From positions 1-64,000 of the IMG/VR virus record IMGVR_UViG_3300021171_000008: a DNA stretch of 64,000 nt. One strand, written 5' to 3'. A model generated the notes under the pieces. That model saw only the letters and a list, made by a program, of their open reading frames with translations. It made no database searches and was not told the origin of the DNA. A program made the position numbers and the translations under genes. Source of the stretch: a virus. Shown here one piece after another: positions 34,735-41,592 of this stretch; position 1 is the stretch's first letter; the number at the start of each line of letters is the position of its first letter.

Positions 34735-34894
34735 GGGCGCGACCGGCTTCAAGGGATCTCGGATCTGCCACTCGCAGGAAAAGGGCGGTAAGGCCACCTG
34801 TCGCGGTTTCTGGAACCGGCACAAGGATGAGTTTGCGGCGGGCCAGATCGCGCAGCGGTTCGACTGCGTCGAGTTTGTGGAGCCGACAAAATGA
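34595..34894 (+). CDS. cysteine-containing small protein
   Basis: 99 residues with an exact GGAGTCGAG site before ATG. MKRQCETCIYSKAWQELGG, RICHSQEKGGKATCRGFWNRHKDEF: a C-x2-C ... C ... C pattern suited to one metal site. Function unknown. Confidence 0.6.
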   Translation: MGIGKILLGGFPVMKRQCETCIYSKAWQELGGTPIAVLEDQVREKHKGATGFKGSRICHSQEKGGKATCRGFWNRHKDEFAAGQIAQRFDCVEFVEPTK

Positions 34895-35038
34895 TTTCGC
34901 TCCGGCGTCCCGGTGAGACACGCAACCTCGGGATGGGTCCCCAGGAGAAGGGATCGGCTGAACCGTTCCTTCCACGCCCTCGTCGGCGTTGGGACTTTGC
35001 AATTGGCTCAACGAAAGCACGGGCGGAACGGGGGAGGG

Positions 35039-35236
35039 CTAATGGCTCTCCCCTTGTCGCCTCGCCAGTTCAGCCTCGCACTCCGCCTTGTCCCGGCTGG
35101 CAAAGATCACGCCCAGGCCTTCGATGACCGCCCAGGCCTTGCCGAACGGCGCGACCTGCATCGGCCGGCTGGCCGCCGGGTTAGGCCCCGGCGGCAGCCG
35201 CGCTTCCGATTTCTTCGCGCGTTTTGAGGCGGCCAT
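35039..35236 (-). CDS. small basic protein on the opposite strand
   Basis: 65 residues: MAASKRAKKSEARLPPGPNPAASRP then QVAPFGKAWAVIEGLGVIFASRDKAECEAELARRQGESH. The second half is a natural beta-beta-alpha unit. The start codon shares the palindrome CCATGG with the divergent methyltransferase gene. A 6-bp stem (GGGGAG/CTCCCC, 35032-35055) lies at its stop and could end transcription. Confidence 0.5.
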   Translation of the reverse strand: MAASKRAKKSEARLPPGPNPAASRPMQVAPFGKAWAVIEGLGVIFASRDKAECEAELARRQGESH

Positions 35237-35774
35237 GGGCAAGCGCTCCACGTTCGAGAGGGTTGAGAGAGATCTCTACAATACGCCTGCGGAGGCCGTC
35301 AGGCCGCTCCTGGGCTGGCTCCATCGGGGAACGCCCTTCATAGAGCCTTGCTACGGCGAAGGGGCGCTGGCGCGCTCCCTAATGGCCGCAGGGCACCGGC
35401 TGATGGCACGCCACGATCTGCCGACCGACGCGCGCGAGCATGACTACGGCGTGCTCCCCGGCGAGATCTTCATCACAAATCCCCCAGCATGGGGCCGGCC
35501 GAAAGATCTGCATCCCTTGATCGAGAACCTCTCGGATCAGGCGCCGACGTGGCTCCTGATGTCGAGCGACTGGCTGTTCAACCAGTCCTCCGGCGCGATC
35601 ATCGCCAAGCGGCTGCGCCGGATTGTCGCCGTCGGCCGCGTGCGGTGGATTCCCAATTCGCCCCATGTCGGTAAGGACAATTGTGCGTGGCTGCTATTTT
35701 ATCGCTACGGTCGCCGCGCAACCTTTATCGGCCGCGCCAATGGACAATCTCGCCAACGGACTCTCGTGTCGTGA
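35235..35774 (+). CDS. DNA-methyltransferase-like protein
   Basis: 179 residues. STFERVERDLYNTPAEAVRPLL opens many phage N6-adenine MTases. GTPFIEPCYGEGALARSLMAAGH fits SAM-binding motif I (E-P-x-x-G-x-G-x-L), HDLPTD the motif II acidic residue, and EIFITNPPAWGRPKDLH the catalytic NPPW-type motif IV. The target-recognition part is small, so specificity is unknown. It could protect phage DNA from host restriction. ATG 35235 is used rather than the in-frame 35088, whose extension is low-quality and covers the opposite gene. Confidence 0.7.
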   Translation: MGKRSTFERVERDLYNTPAEAVRPLLGWLHRGTPFIEPCYGEGALARSLMAAGHRLMARHDLPTDAREHDYGVLPGEIFITNPPAWGRPKDLHPLIENLSDQAPTWLLMSSDWLFNQSSGAIIAKRLRRIVAVGRVRWIPNSPHVGKDNCAWLLFYRYGRRATFIGRANGQSRQRTLVS

Positions 35775-35970
35775 GCGCGAATGTCTCCTATGGATCGCTC
35801 GCGGCAAAACGTACCACGAGACGGCGACGATCACTGGCATCGCCTACGGGACGGTCAAAACCTATCTCGACAAAGCGCGCCACAAGCTCAATTGCGCCAC
35901 CCTGCCACAAGCGACCGCCCTCGCGGTCGCGCGGGGCATCCTCACGTCGATTGATCTGGAAGGGCGCTAG
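35740..35970 (+). CDS. LuxR-type HTH protein
   Basis: 76 residues, almost only an HTH: LSCRERECLLWIARGKTYHETATITGIAYGTVKTYLDKARHKL matches the LuxR/GerE DNA-binding domain ('L-S-x-R-E-x-E-x-L-x-W-x-A-x-G-K-T-x-x-E-I/T-A', 'G-T-V-K-x-Y/H-L'), ending in ALAVARGILT. It overlaps the methyltransferase end by 35 bases. A small phage transcription regulator, last gene of the rightward operon. Confidence 0.8.
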   Translation: MDNLANGLSCRERECLLWIARGKTYHETATITGIAYGTVKTYLDKARHKLNCATLPQATALAVARGILTSIDLEGR

Positions 35971-36003
35971 AGGCTTCTCGGCTCTATTCATCCCGAGAGC
36001 CTC
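35970..36003. terminator. hairpin between convergent operons
   Basis: GAGGCTTCTCGG and CCGAGAGCCTC pair around a 10-base loop, exactly at the stop of the plus-strand HTH gene and across the 3' end of the minus-strand 36209 gene. There is no long U-run on either strand. Confidence 0.5.
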
Positions 36004-36209
36004 CTGTCGTCGTCGGGCCACAGAGGGCCGTGCGGCAGGCTCCAGCGACCGTCGCGCGTGAGCACCTTGCGGATCTTGTACGGCAGAGCCTCGACTTGAT
36101 CCTCGTCGAGCGTGGCGAGGCCGCGATTGACCGCCTCGCGCAGCATCTCGAACTCGTTGTCTGTGAGGCGCAAGCGCCAACCTCGGCGCATGCGTGAGAC
36201 GTTCATCAT
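35988..36209 (-). CDS. small hypothetical protein
   Basis: 73 residues: RGWRLRLTDNEFEMLREAVNRGLATLDEDQVEALPYKIRKVLTRDG. Acidic and helical. AGGAGTCAAA (one base off the usual motif) precedes ATG. Last gene of the large leftward operon. Confidence 0.6.
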   Translation of the reverse strand: MMNVSRMRRGWRLRLTDNEFEMLREAVNRGLATLDEDQVEALPYKIRKVLTRDGRWSLPHGPLWPDDDRRLSG

Positions 36210-36218
36210 TTTGACTCC

Positions 36219-36365
36219 TCAGAGTAAGTGAAGCTGAATAATAATTGGCGGGGATGGCGCAGAGAAGTGAACAATAGTAAGCATAATGCCTGCCCATGCC
36301 GCCGTCATGGTAAGCAAAGTGGCGATCGATTTGATTATTTCCCAGCGCTGTTCTTCGTCATTCAT
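36219..36365 (-). CDS. short membrane protein
   Basis: 48 residues: MNDEEQRWEIIKSIATLLTMTAAWAGIMLTIVHFSA, one transmembrane helix with a short amphipathic start. Start chosen by overlap with the 36358 stop. Unknown function. Confidence 0.5.
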   Translation of the reverse strand: MNDEEQRWEIIKSIATLLTMTAAWAGIMLTIVHFSAPSPPIIIQLHLL

Positions 36366-36636
36366 CGTCGTCACTGAGCTTGACGGTCGAGCCATCCTTG
36401 AAACGAAGCACGCGGTCCGAGAACCACGACCGCAACACAATGCCGGCCGTCATTCTCCGGGTTCCGTTGTTCCCGTCTCTCGGGATCGTATCCGGCGGAC
36501 AGTCGAGCGCCTCGACCAGGGCGACAAACTTCGCGAACGAAAATTCGCCGTCCTGGCCGCGCGACCGCTCGGTGAGGAAACGGTCGTAAGCGTCGCCTGA
36601 GTGTTTTGGGTATTGCCTGCGCCTAATCCGCGACAC
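36358..36636 (-). CDS. hypothetical protein
   Basis: 92 residues: DAYDRFLTERSRGQDGEFSFAKFVALVEALDCPPDTIPRDGNN, VLRSWFSDRVLRFKDGSTVKLSDDDE. Helical then a beta hairpin. No family recognised. Confidence 0.5.
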   Translation of the reverse strand: MSRIRRRQYPKHSGDAYDRFLTERSRGQDGEFSFAKFVALVEALDCPPDTIPRDGNNGTRRMTAGIVLRSWFSDRVLRFKDGSTVKLSDDDE

Positions 36637-36811
36637 GGTTCACCTCGCGGACTTCGATCTTCAGCCTGTCGATGCTGTTTTGCAGCCGCGTGGTGAGCGC
36701 AACTTGAACGACGAATTGGTCGCGCAAGTCTGCGAGGTCATGCTCGATTCGGGTCAATTGCTGTTGGATCTTCTTAAGGACCGCGAGAGTTAGGCTTTCA
36801 GCCTCCGTCAT
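36623..36811 (-). CDS. coiled-coil small protein
   Basis: 62 residues, continuous heptads: LAVLKKIQQQLTRIEHDLADLRDQFVVQVALTTRLQNSIDRLKIEVREVN. Likely an oligomerising helix. Overlaps the 36798 gene by 14 bases. Confidence 0.6.
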   Translation of the reverse strand: MTEAESLTLAVLKKIQQQLTRIEHDLADLRDQFVVQVALTTRLQNSIDRLKIEVREVNRVAD

Positions 36812-37004
36812 CGGACACCTCCCCGGCGTGACAAATCACCTTGGTGATGCGCGCGCCCTCGTGCTCGCTAACCCATGGGAAGTCAGCGCTACGCGCCATG
36901 TCGAGCGCTTTCGCTTGCGCTTCGCCGAACCCCTCGGCCACGATTTCGATCGTCGCCTCTTGGCGCGGGTATCGTTGCAGCTCGACCGTGAAGCGCTGCT
37001 TCAT
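36798..37004 (-). CDS. small alpha/beta hypothetical protein
   Basis: 68 residues: MKQRFTVELQRYPRQEATIEIVAEGFGEAQAKALDMARS..., beta-beta-alpha-beta. Start from ATGA overlap with the 37001 stop; the longer form adds only Arg/Pro-rich residues. Confidence 0.55.
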   Translation of the reverse strand: MKQRFTVELQRYPRQEATIEIVAEGFGEAQAKALDMARSADFPWVSEHEGARITKVICHAGEVSDDGG

Positions 37005-37222
37005 GACGGCCTCCGCAACAGGAAGCCCAATAGCACTGCGGCGGCGCGATAATGGAACGCCTGGACCTTCTGCCACTCCGCCGCGTAATCGGGCATGCCC
37101 CGGCGCAGCGCGTCGACGGACTCAGCGTGAGCAAACGCCGCTGCGCCTTGATGCAGCGCGGCGCCGTGCTTCAGCTCCTCGTCGGTTAGAAAGGTCCATG
37201 TTTGAAAGGGCTGTGCGCTCAA
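37001..37222 (-). CDS. small hypothetical protein (TTG start)
   Basis: 73 residues from TTG with GGAGGG upstream and a TTGA overlap with the preceding stop. TWTFLTDEELKHGAALHQGAAAFAHAESVDALRRG... WQKVQAFHYRAAAVLLGFLLRRPS: helical, with a possible C-terminal hydrophobic helix. Only the last third of a longer in-frame ORF is natural. Confidence 0.5.
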   Translation of the reverse strand: MSAQPFQTWTFLTDEELKHGAALHQGAAAFAHAESVDALRRGMPDYAAEWQKVQAFHYRAAAVLLGFLLRRPS

Positions 37223-37707
37223 TTCGCCCTCCGTTTGTTGTCGAGAAGATTGTCGAAAACGCCGGTGAATCGGTCCTCGACCGCCGAGAGGGCGCGCAGC
37301 TCGGTGCATGTTCCATCGGCCGCGCGCACCGTCTGCAAGGTCTGGTAGCGATGCTCGCCGGCCTTGTTGGCGGCCATGGCGACGACGCACTCTTGCCGGT
37401 CCGGGCTCTCGCTCGGCATCGGCCCGGTGTACTCCTTGCTCGGATCTCCCTGGACGCGCAGCATCCAGGCCTCGGTCAGCATGCTGTACGCGGTGCACCG
37501 CCTCTCGCGCATGACGTCGCGCATGGTTTCGATCACGAGATGCTTCTCGCGATTGTTCCCCCACGGCGTGGCGTAGACCGTGACATCGTCCGGCTTGTCG
37601 CCCTTCTCGGTGACCAAGAGCCATATGGGCGTCAGCTCGTCCTTGGTGCCGACCATCACCCGGTTAGCTTGGTCCTTGGCCAGTTCCATCATTTTATCCA
37701 ATGTCAT
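37219..37707 (-). CDS. hypothetical alpha/beta protein
   Basis: 162 residues: LDKMMELAKDQANRVMVGTKDELTPIWLLVTEKGDKPDDVTVYATPW..., then RDVMRERRCTAYSMLTEAWMLRV and RQECVVAMAANKAGEHRYQTLQTVR. It looks like a complete single-domain protein. This 'sensory-type' beta-alpha pattern recurs in phage proteins of unknown role. No catalytic motif. Confidence 0.6.
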   Translation of the reverse strand: MTLDKMMELAKDQANRVMVGTKDELTPIWLLVTEKGDKPDDVTVYATPWGNNREKHLVIETMRDVMRERRCTAYSMLTEAWMLRVQGDPSKEYTGPMPSESPDRQECVVAMAANKAGEHRYQTLQTVRAADGTCTELRALSAVEDRFTGVFDNLLDNKRRAN

Positions 37708-37710
37708 CGC

Positions 37711-38022
37711 TTAACCCTCCGAACCGCGCTCGTCCGCGTCCTCGACCGGCCAAAACCAGGGCTCCTTGCGCGCGAACATGTTGAAGTGAAGCTTCTGGGT
37801 GGGCTCGATCGCCTCGACGATCTCCCGAAGCTTGCTGATCAGCTCGCGCATTTCGCTCACGCTGAGATATTGCGCGCTCGCGTATGCGATCTCGCCGCGC
37901 AATTGCAGCGTCGCGCTTTCCGGGCTCGACTTGTACAGGCGGATCATAGGCGTGCGATCGACCTCATACCGGCGTGGGTAACGCCCCATTTCGATATGCT
38001 TCTTGATATTCAGCTCATTCAT
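37711..38022 (-). CDS. hypothetical protein
   Basis: 103 residues: TPMIRLYKSSPESATLQLRGEIAYASAQYLSVSEMRELISKLREIVEAIEP then an aromatic, acidic end. GGAGTCGAAA precedes ATG. Leader (38030-38086) is GC-rich and hairpin-prone (GGGG...CCCC around 38036-38060). Confidence 0.6.
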   Translation of the reverse strand: MNELNIKKHIEMGRYPRRYEVDRTPMIRLYKSSPESATLQLRGEIAYASAQYLSVSEMRELISKLREIVEAIEPTQKLHFNMFARKEPWFWPVEDADERGSEG

Positions 38023-38086
38023 TTTTCGACTCCTTCCGGGGATTGCCCGCGACCGCGCCCCATCTCTGAGGCGCGCACGCTGGCAA

Positions 38087-38296
38087 TCAGTCCAGCTGGT
38101 CGAGGAGATCCTCGATCGCCGCCTCTTGCGTCGGTCCGGTTCCGACCTTGCAGCCTAGATCGTAGTCGCCGACCGTCGCCGACCATCCAAAATGCGAATA
38201 GCGCGGCGCGTAATCGTCATAGGTCTTGATGTCTTCCAGGCGCAGGCCCCTAGCTGCACAGATGCGGTGCAGCCGCTCGTCGTTTTCGTTAGCCAT
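38087..38296 (-). CDS. small hypothetical protein
   Basis: 69 residues: NENDERLHRICAARGLRLEDIKTYDDYAPRYSHFGWSATVGDYDLGCKVGTGPTQEAAIEDLLDQLD. Resembles a small double-stranded-RNA/phage 'AIEDL' beta-beta-alpha unit. GGAGTCGAAACC sits inside the end of the SNF2 gene, which it overlaps by 8 bases. Confidence 0.55.
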   Translation of the reverse strand: MANENDERLHRICAARGLRLEDIKTYDDYAPRYSHFGWSATVGDYDLGCKVGTGPTQEAAIEDLLDQLD

Positions 38297-40286
38297 TTGG
38301 TTTCGACTCCTTAATGATCGCCAGCAGATCGGCCGGAACCTGCCGCCCATACTTGATCGCGAGCTTCCGGCCGTACTGGGCTTGCTTCTGGCTCAGCGAT
38401 TCGCGGTGGGCCAAGCTGTGGCCAAAGTCAGTGTCCAATTTATTGAAGCCGCAGCCATCAAGGACTTGAGCGCCGTCACATAGCCCCGCGATGATCCTCA
38501 GAGCGTCGTGGACGGCTTGGACTTGCTGGCCGGTCAGATCATCCGCGCCAGGAGCCGGAGGGGCCTGGACGGGCTTCTCTGGGGCTCGGACGGGCTCATC
38601 GAGAGGCTTGGGCGCCGGGAGCGCGGCCCCAGGCTTGTCGAGCGCCGCGTCGGCAATCGCCGCCTTGTCCACGTTCACCTGCGCAATGTGCGCGTCCAGC
38701 GAACCGTCAAGCACGACATACTGGATGAGAACCGACTCGCGCTGACCAATGCGGTGGGCCCGATCCTCGGCCTGTTGGTTCCAACCTGGGGTCCAATCTT
38801 GCTCGGCGAAGACAACGTGAGTCGCCGCCGTCAATGTGATGCCAACGCCGGCGGCCTTGATCGAACCGACAAACACGCGGCAGCTCGGATCAGATTGGAA
38901 ACGGTCAATCCGCGCCTGCTTATCGGCCGCGCTATCGCCGCCCATAAGCTTGACGGCGCCGACATCGGAAAACTCTTTCGTCAGGGCTTCGACGACGTCC
39001 CGGTGATGGGCGAAAAGTAAAATTTTACCTTCGCTGCCGTCCAGCGCATCGCGAACGTGCTCGATCACTTGCGGGAGCTTGGCGAGGGCGATTTCATGCC
39101 GCAGCGCGCTCATCTCCTCGAAAGCGGCCCCAGAGGCGTCCTCTAGGGCCGCCACAGCCGCCTCGAACGCTTTGGGGTCTTCTGAGGCCTTCGACGCCTG
39201 GAGGGCTTCCTTGGCCTGCGTGACGCGCTCTGCGAGGGCGTTCTGCCGCTCGATCAGGGCGCGCGCCTTCTTGCTCGGCTCAAGCACGATTACCTGCCGA
39301 CGCTTGGGGGGCAGCTCGGTCAGAACCTCGCTCTTCAACCGGCGGATCATGAACGCAGCGCGGAGCTTGCTGTTCAGCTCAGGGAGGTTCGACGCGCCGT
39401 CGATGTCCCAGCCATATTCGGTCTGATGACCGGCACAGTAGCGGACGTGGAAGCCCCGCCAATTGGCGCCCAGCCCCTGCCGGTCGAGCGCGTGAACGAT
39501 CGTCCACAGCTCTTTCGGGCGGTTTAAGATGGGCGTGCCGGTCAAGAACAGGCGGCGCGCAGCGCGGATCGGCGCGACCTTCCAGGCCTTCGCGGCAGCG
39601 TCCCACTTGCCGAATATCGCCTGGGTGCGCTGCGCCTTGCCGTTCTTGACGTAGTGGCACTCGTCGAAGATCGCGAGATCCCAGTCCACCGCCTTGATCT
39701 CGGCGTCGAACTTGCGCAGCACGTCATAATTGACGATCACCACGTCAGTCGCCGGCCAGCCGCCGTTGGCGACGCCAATGCTGAGCGGACGCACCAGCCA
39801 CTTTCGCAGCTCCCGCTCCCAATTGATTTTGAGGCTCGCAGGGCAGACGACCAGAACCTTGCGGATCGACGGCGTGGCATTGATGACGCCCGCAGCCTGG
39901 ATCGTCTTGCCCAGGCCCATTTCATCGCCGATCAGGGTATTGGTGCGCGCCGCCGCATAAGCGATCCCGGCCCGCTGGTAGGGGAGGTAGTTGAGCCCTA
40001 ACTTGCGGCAGACGTCGGACAAGGGAAGGTCGATCGCGGCATCGGTCGCGTGCGAGGCGACAATGGAGGCCTCGCGAGCCTGATGCTGCGCCTGCCGCTC
40101 GGCGTTAATGCGGGCGACGAGGTCCGCGTTGTCGCCGTCGATCTTCGCCGCGATCTCCGGCTTGTCGGTCCACCAGACTTTGCGATCGGGGTTCCACCGG
40201 AACCCGGCCGCCTTCACGATATCCTTGTCCGCGTAGTCGGACCGCGCGATCCAAATGCGGCCCTCTTGCACAACTTTGATTGCCAT
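38289..40286 (-). CDS. SNF2-type superfamily 2 helicase
   Basis: 665 residues. N-terminal GRIWIARSDYADKDIVKAAGFRWNPDRKVWWTD is a substrate-recognition module seen in phage SNF2-like proteins. Helicase motifs in order: I GDEMGLGKTIQAAG, II FDECHYVKN (DECH), III LTGTPILNRPKELW, V/VI ILLFAHHRDVVEAL, GGDSAADKQARI, AGVGITLTAATHVVF, WNQQAEDRAHRIGQ. C-terminal Pro-rich linker and helical tail. It probably remodels replication forks or recombination intermediates (UvsW/SMARCAL1-like role). GGAGTCGAG precedes ATG. Confidence 0.85.
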   Translation of the reverse strand: MAIKVVQEGRIWIARSDYADKDIVKAAGFRWNPDRKVWWTDKPEIAAKIDGDNADLVARINAERQAQHQAREASIVASHATDAAIDLPLSDVCRKLGLNYLPYQRAGIAYAAARTNTLIGDEMGLGKTIQAAGVINATPSIRKVLVVCPASLKINWERELRKWLVRPLSIGVANGGWPATDVVIVNYDVLRKFDAEIKAVDWDLAIFDECHYVKNGKAQRTQAIFGKWDAAAKAWKVAPIRAARRLFLTGTPILNRPKELWTIVHALDRQGLGANWRGFHVRYCAGHQTEYGWDIDGASNLPELNSKLRAAFMIRRLKSEVLTELPPKRRQVIVLEPSKKARALIERQNALAERVTQAKEALQASKASEDPKAFEAAVAALEDASGAAFEEMSALRHEIALAKLPQVIEHVRDALDGSEGKILLFAHHRDVVEALTKEFSDVGAVKLMGGDSAADKQARIDRFQSDPSCRVFVGSIKAAGVGITLTAATHVVFAEQDWTPGWNQQAEDRAHRIGQRESVLIQYVVLDGSLDAHIAQVNVDKAAIADAALDKPGAALPAPKPLDEPVRAPEKPVQAPPAPGADDLTGQQVQAVHDALRIIAGLCDGAQVLDGCGFNKLDTDFGHSLAHRESLSQKQAQYGRKLAIKYGRQVPADLLAIIKESKPNG

Positions 40287-40299
40287 TGAACTCGACTCC

Positions 40300-40365
40300 A
40301 AAAAAGAAAACCGGGCGGTAGGCGCCGCCCGGTCCTGATATGGCATGCTCTGCAAAAACCGTCAA
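40300..40365 (-). promoter_or_regulatory. promoter plus attenuator-like terminator in SNF2 leader
   Basis: Minus strand: TTGACG (40365-40360), 17-base spacer, CATATC (40342-40337), then CCGGGCGG/CCGCCCGG hairpin (40332-40311) followed by TTTTCTTTTTT, then GGAGTCGAG and the ATG. An intrinsic terminator between promoter and gene implies either read-through control or a very stable leader. The -35 context ATCTTGACGGTTTTTGC recurs at 42.58 and 50.84 kb. Confidence 0.65.
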
Positions 40366-40379
40366 GATGACGCCAGTTT

Positions 40380-40778
40380 TTATCTCGCCGCATAAGCCTT
40401 GCGGGCGTAACTCAGCGCGCAGCGGAGCGTGCAGAACGGGTCATAGCCGCCCGTCCACGATTCGCCGTCCCACACTTCCCGGTAGGCGTGCAGGGTGGGC
40501 GTGTCGGTGTAGAAGCGCGGGTCCGGCTCTTCCCTCTTGCGCGCGAGGCCGCCAGCCCATGAGGTTCGTTTTTGCTGATCGGCCAGGAACTCCGCTTTGA
40601 GCCCCAGCCGGCTCGGCTCGCTCGTCTTCCAGACGACGCCGTTGCCGGTATAGCTCGGCATCGGCTCGCCCTCGGGCCAGCGCACGTCCTCCTGATGCGT
40701 ATGGCGCTGGCCATACTTGGCGCCACAGTGGACGCAAACCGGGCGGCTGGACCTCGCCATGCTGTGAGGCCGGGTCAC
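40380..40778 (-). CDS. cysteine-containing hypothetical protein
   Basis: 132 residues from GTG. VCVHCGAKYGQRHTHQE and PFCTLRCALSYARKAYAAR form a two-part zinc ribbon, with NGVVWKTSEPSRLG and WDGESWTGGYD between. GTG overlaps the TGA of the preceding micro-ORF; ATG at 40760 is the alternative. Confidence 0.55.
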   Translation of the reverse strand: MTRPHSMARSSRPVCVHCGAKYGQRHTHQEDVRWPEGEPMPSYTGNGVVWKTSEPSRLGLKAEFLADQQKRTSWAGGLARKREEPDPRFYTDTPTLHAYREVWDGESWTGGYDPFCTLRCALSYARKAYAAR

Positions 40779-40819
40779 AGCTCCACCTGATTGCGGACCC
40801 AGCTATAGCGCAGGCTCAT
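40775..40819 (-). CDS. 14-residue bridging micro-ORF (MSLRYSWVRNQVEL)
   Basis: ATG overlaps the stop of the 41025 gene (ATGA) and its TGA overlaps the GTG of the 40778 gene (GTGA). Same arrangement as the 13-residue ORF at 31702. Probably a translational coupler. Confidence 0.35.
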   Translation of the reverse strand: MSLRYSWVRNQVEL

Positions 40820-41025
40820 CGCAGCCCCCTATGGGTTGGCCCATAAGGCAAAGCGCGGCCTAAACAATTGTTCATTTCCTGCGCCATATCGCGGCGCGCA
40901 TCGGCTGTCCGCAGCTCGGGTTTGTCGTTGCTCTCAAAAAGCTTAGTCATGATGCGACAAAGCCGGATGTAATCGTCGCGATCGAGGAGGTAGTGCTCCG
41001 CGTCTCGCGCGCTTTGGTGTTCCAT
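40816..41025 (-). CDS. small helical hypothetical protein
   Basis: 69 residues: AEHYLLDRDDYIRLCRIMTKLFESNDKPELRTADARRDMAQEMNNCLGRALPYG. GGAGTCGAACCC precedes ATG. Leader has hairpin ATGCGCG/CGCGCAT (41069-41091) and the tandem GATCGATCGATCGA. Confidence 0.6.
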   Translation of the reverse strand: MEHQSARDAEHYLLDRDDYIRLCRIMTKLFESNDKPELRTADARRDMAQEMNNCLGRALPYGPTHRGLR

Positions 41026-41105
41026 GGGTTCGACTCCTTCTCGGTTTCGATCGATCGATCGTCCGGTCATGCGCGCCGCCTAGACGCGCATGGCCTCACG
41101 TTCGC

Positions 41106-41312
41106 TCAACCCATCGCGGCGAGCTGGAGGGCGTCGCACATATGCTCGAACGCCTTCCACTCGTTGTCATCGCGAGTGATCCGCGATTGCTCGCTTCTGA
41201 GGCGGCCCAGCGCGTAGCCAACCTCCTCCGCCGAATAGAGTCCGGCGAGCGCGAGGGCGCGCAACGCCACGCGATACAGTTCAACGGCGTCTTCGCTTGG
41301 GGCATCAATCAT
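41106..41312 (-). CDS. small helical hypothetical protein
   Basis: 68 residues: EDAVELYRVALRALALAGLYSAEEVGYALGRLRSEQSRITRDDNEWKAFEHMCDALQLAAMG. Helical. GGAGTCGAACC lies inside the upstream gene, which it overlaps by 8 bases. Confidence 0.6.
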   Translation of the reverse strand: MIDAPSEDAVELYRVALRALALAGLYSAEEVGYALGRLRSEQSRITRDDNEWKAFEHMCDALQLAAMG

Positions 41313-41592
41313 GGTTCGACTCCTTCAATCGACCGAGGGCGCGTGCCGCCTCTGCTTGTCGTTTCTCTTGAGCGGCGGCGCCCCTAACCTCGTTCCAATG
41401 AGCGCGCAGCTCACGATCCAAACAGCCACAAGACTTTGTGTGGCCCCTGCGCAGATTGTTGCTGCGCGCGATCGAGGTCGCGCCGCAGTCGCATGAACAA
41501 TTCCAAAATGTGTGCTTGCCAGCTCGCGCGGCGAGTCGGACGGCAATGAGCCGCCCGAAACGGATTCCGCTCAGATCGACGATGGCGGGCAT
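41305..41592 (-). CDS. zinc-finger-like DNA-binding phage protein
   Basis: 95 residues: IRFGRLIAVRLAARAGKHTFWNCSCDCGATSIARSNNLRRGHTKSCGCLDRELR. The 'F-G-R-L-x-V', 'W-x-C-x-C-D-C-G', 'N-L-x-x-G-x-T-x-S-C-G-C' signature belongs to the small phage zinc-ribbon family found near HNH or AP2-type proteins. Start overlaps the ArdC stop (TAATG). Confidence 0.75.
   Translation of the reverse strand: MPAIVDLSGIRFGRLIAVRLAARAGKHTFWNCSCDCGATSIARSNNLRRGHTKSCGCLDRELRAHWNEVRGAAAQEKRQAEAARALGRLKESNHD

Noticed and set aside
34891-35127. 78-residue plus-strand frame after the 34894 gene
   Set aside because: Arg/Pro-rich, no family features, covers the terminator-like stem and the opposite gene.
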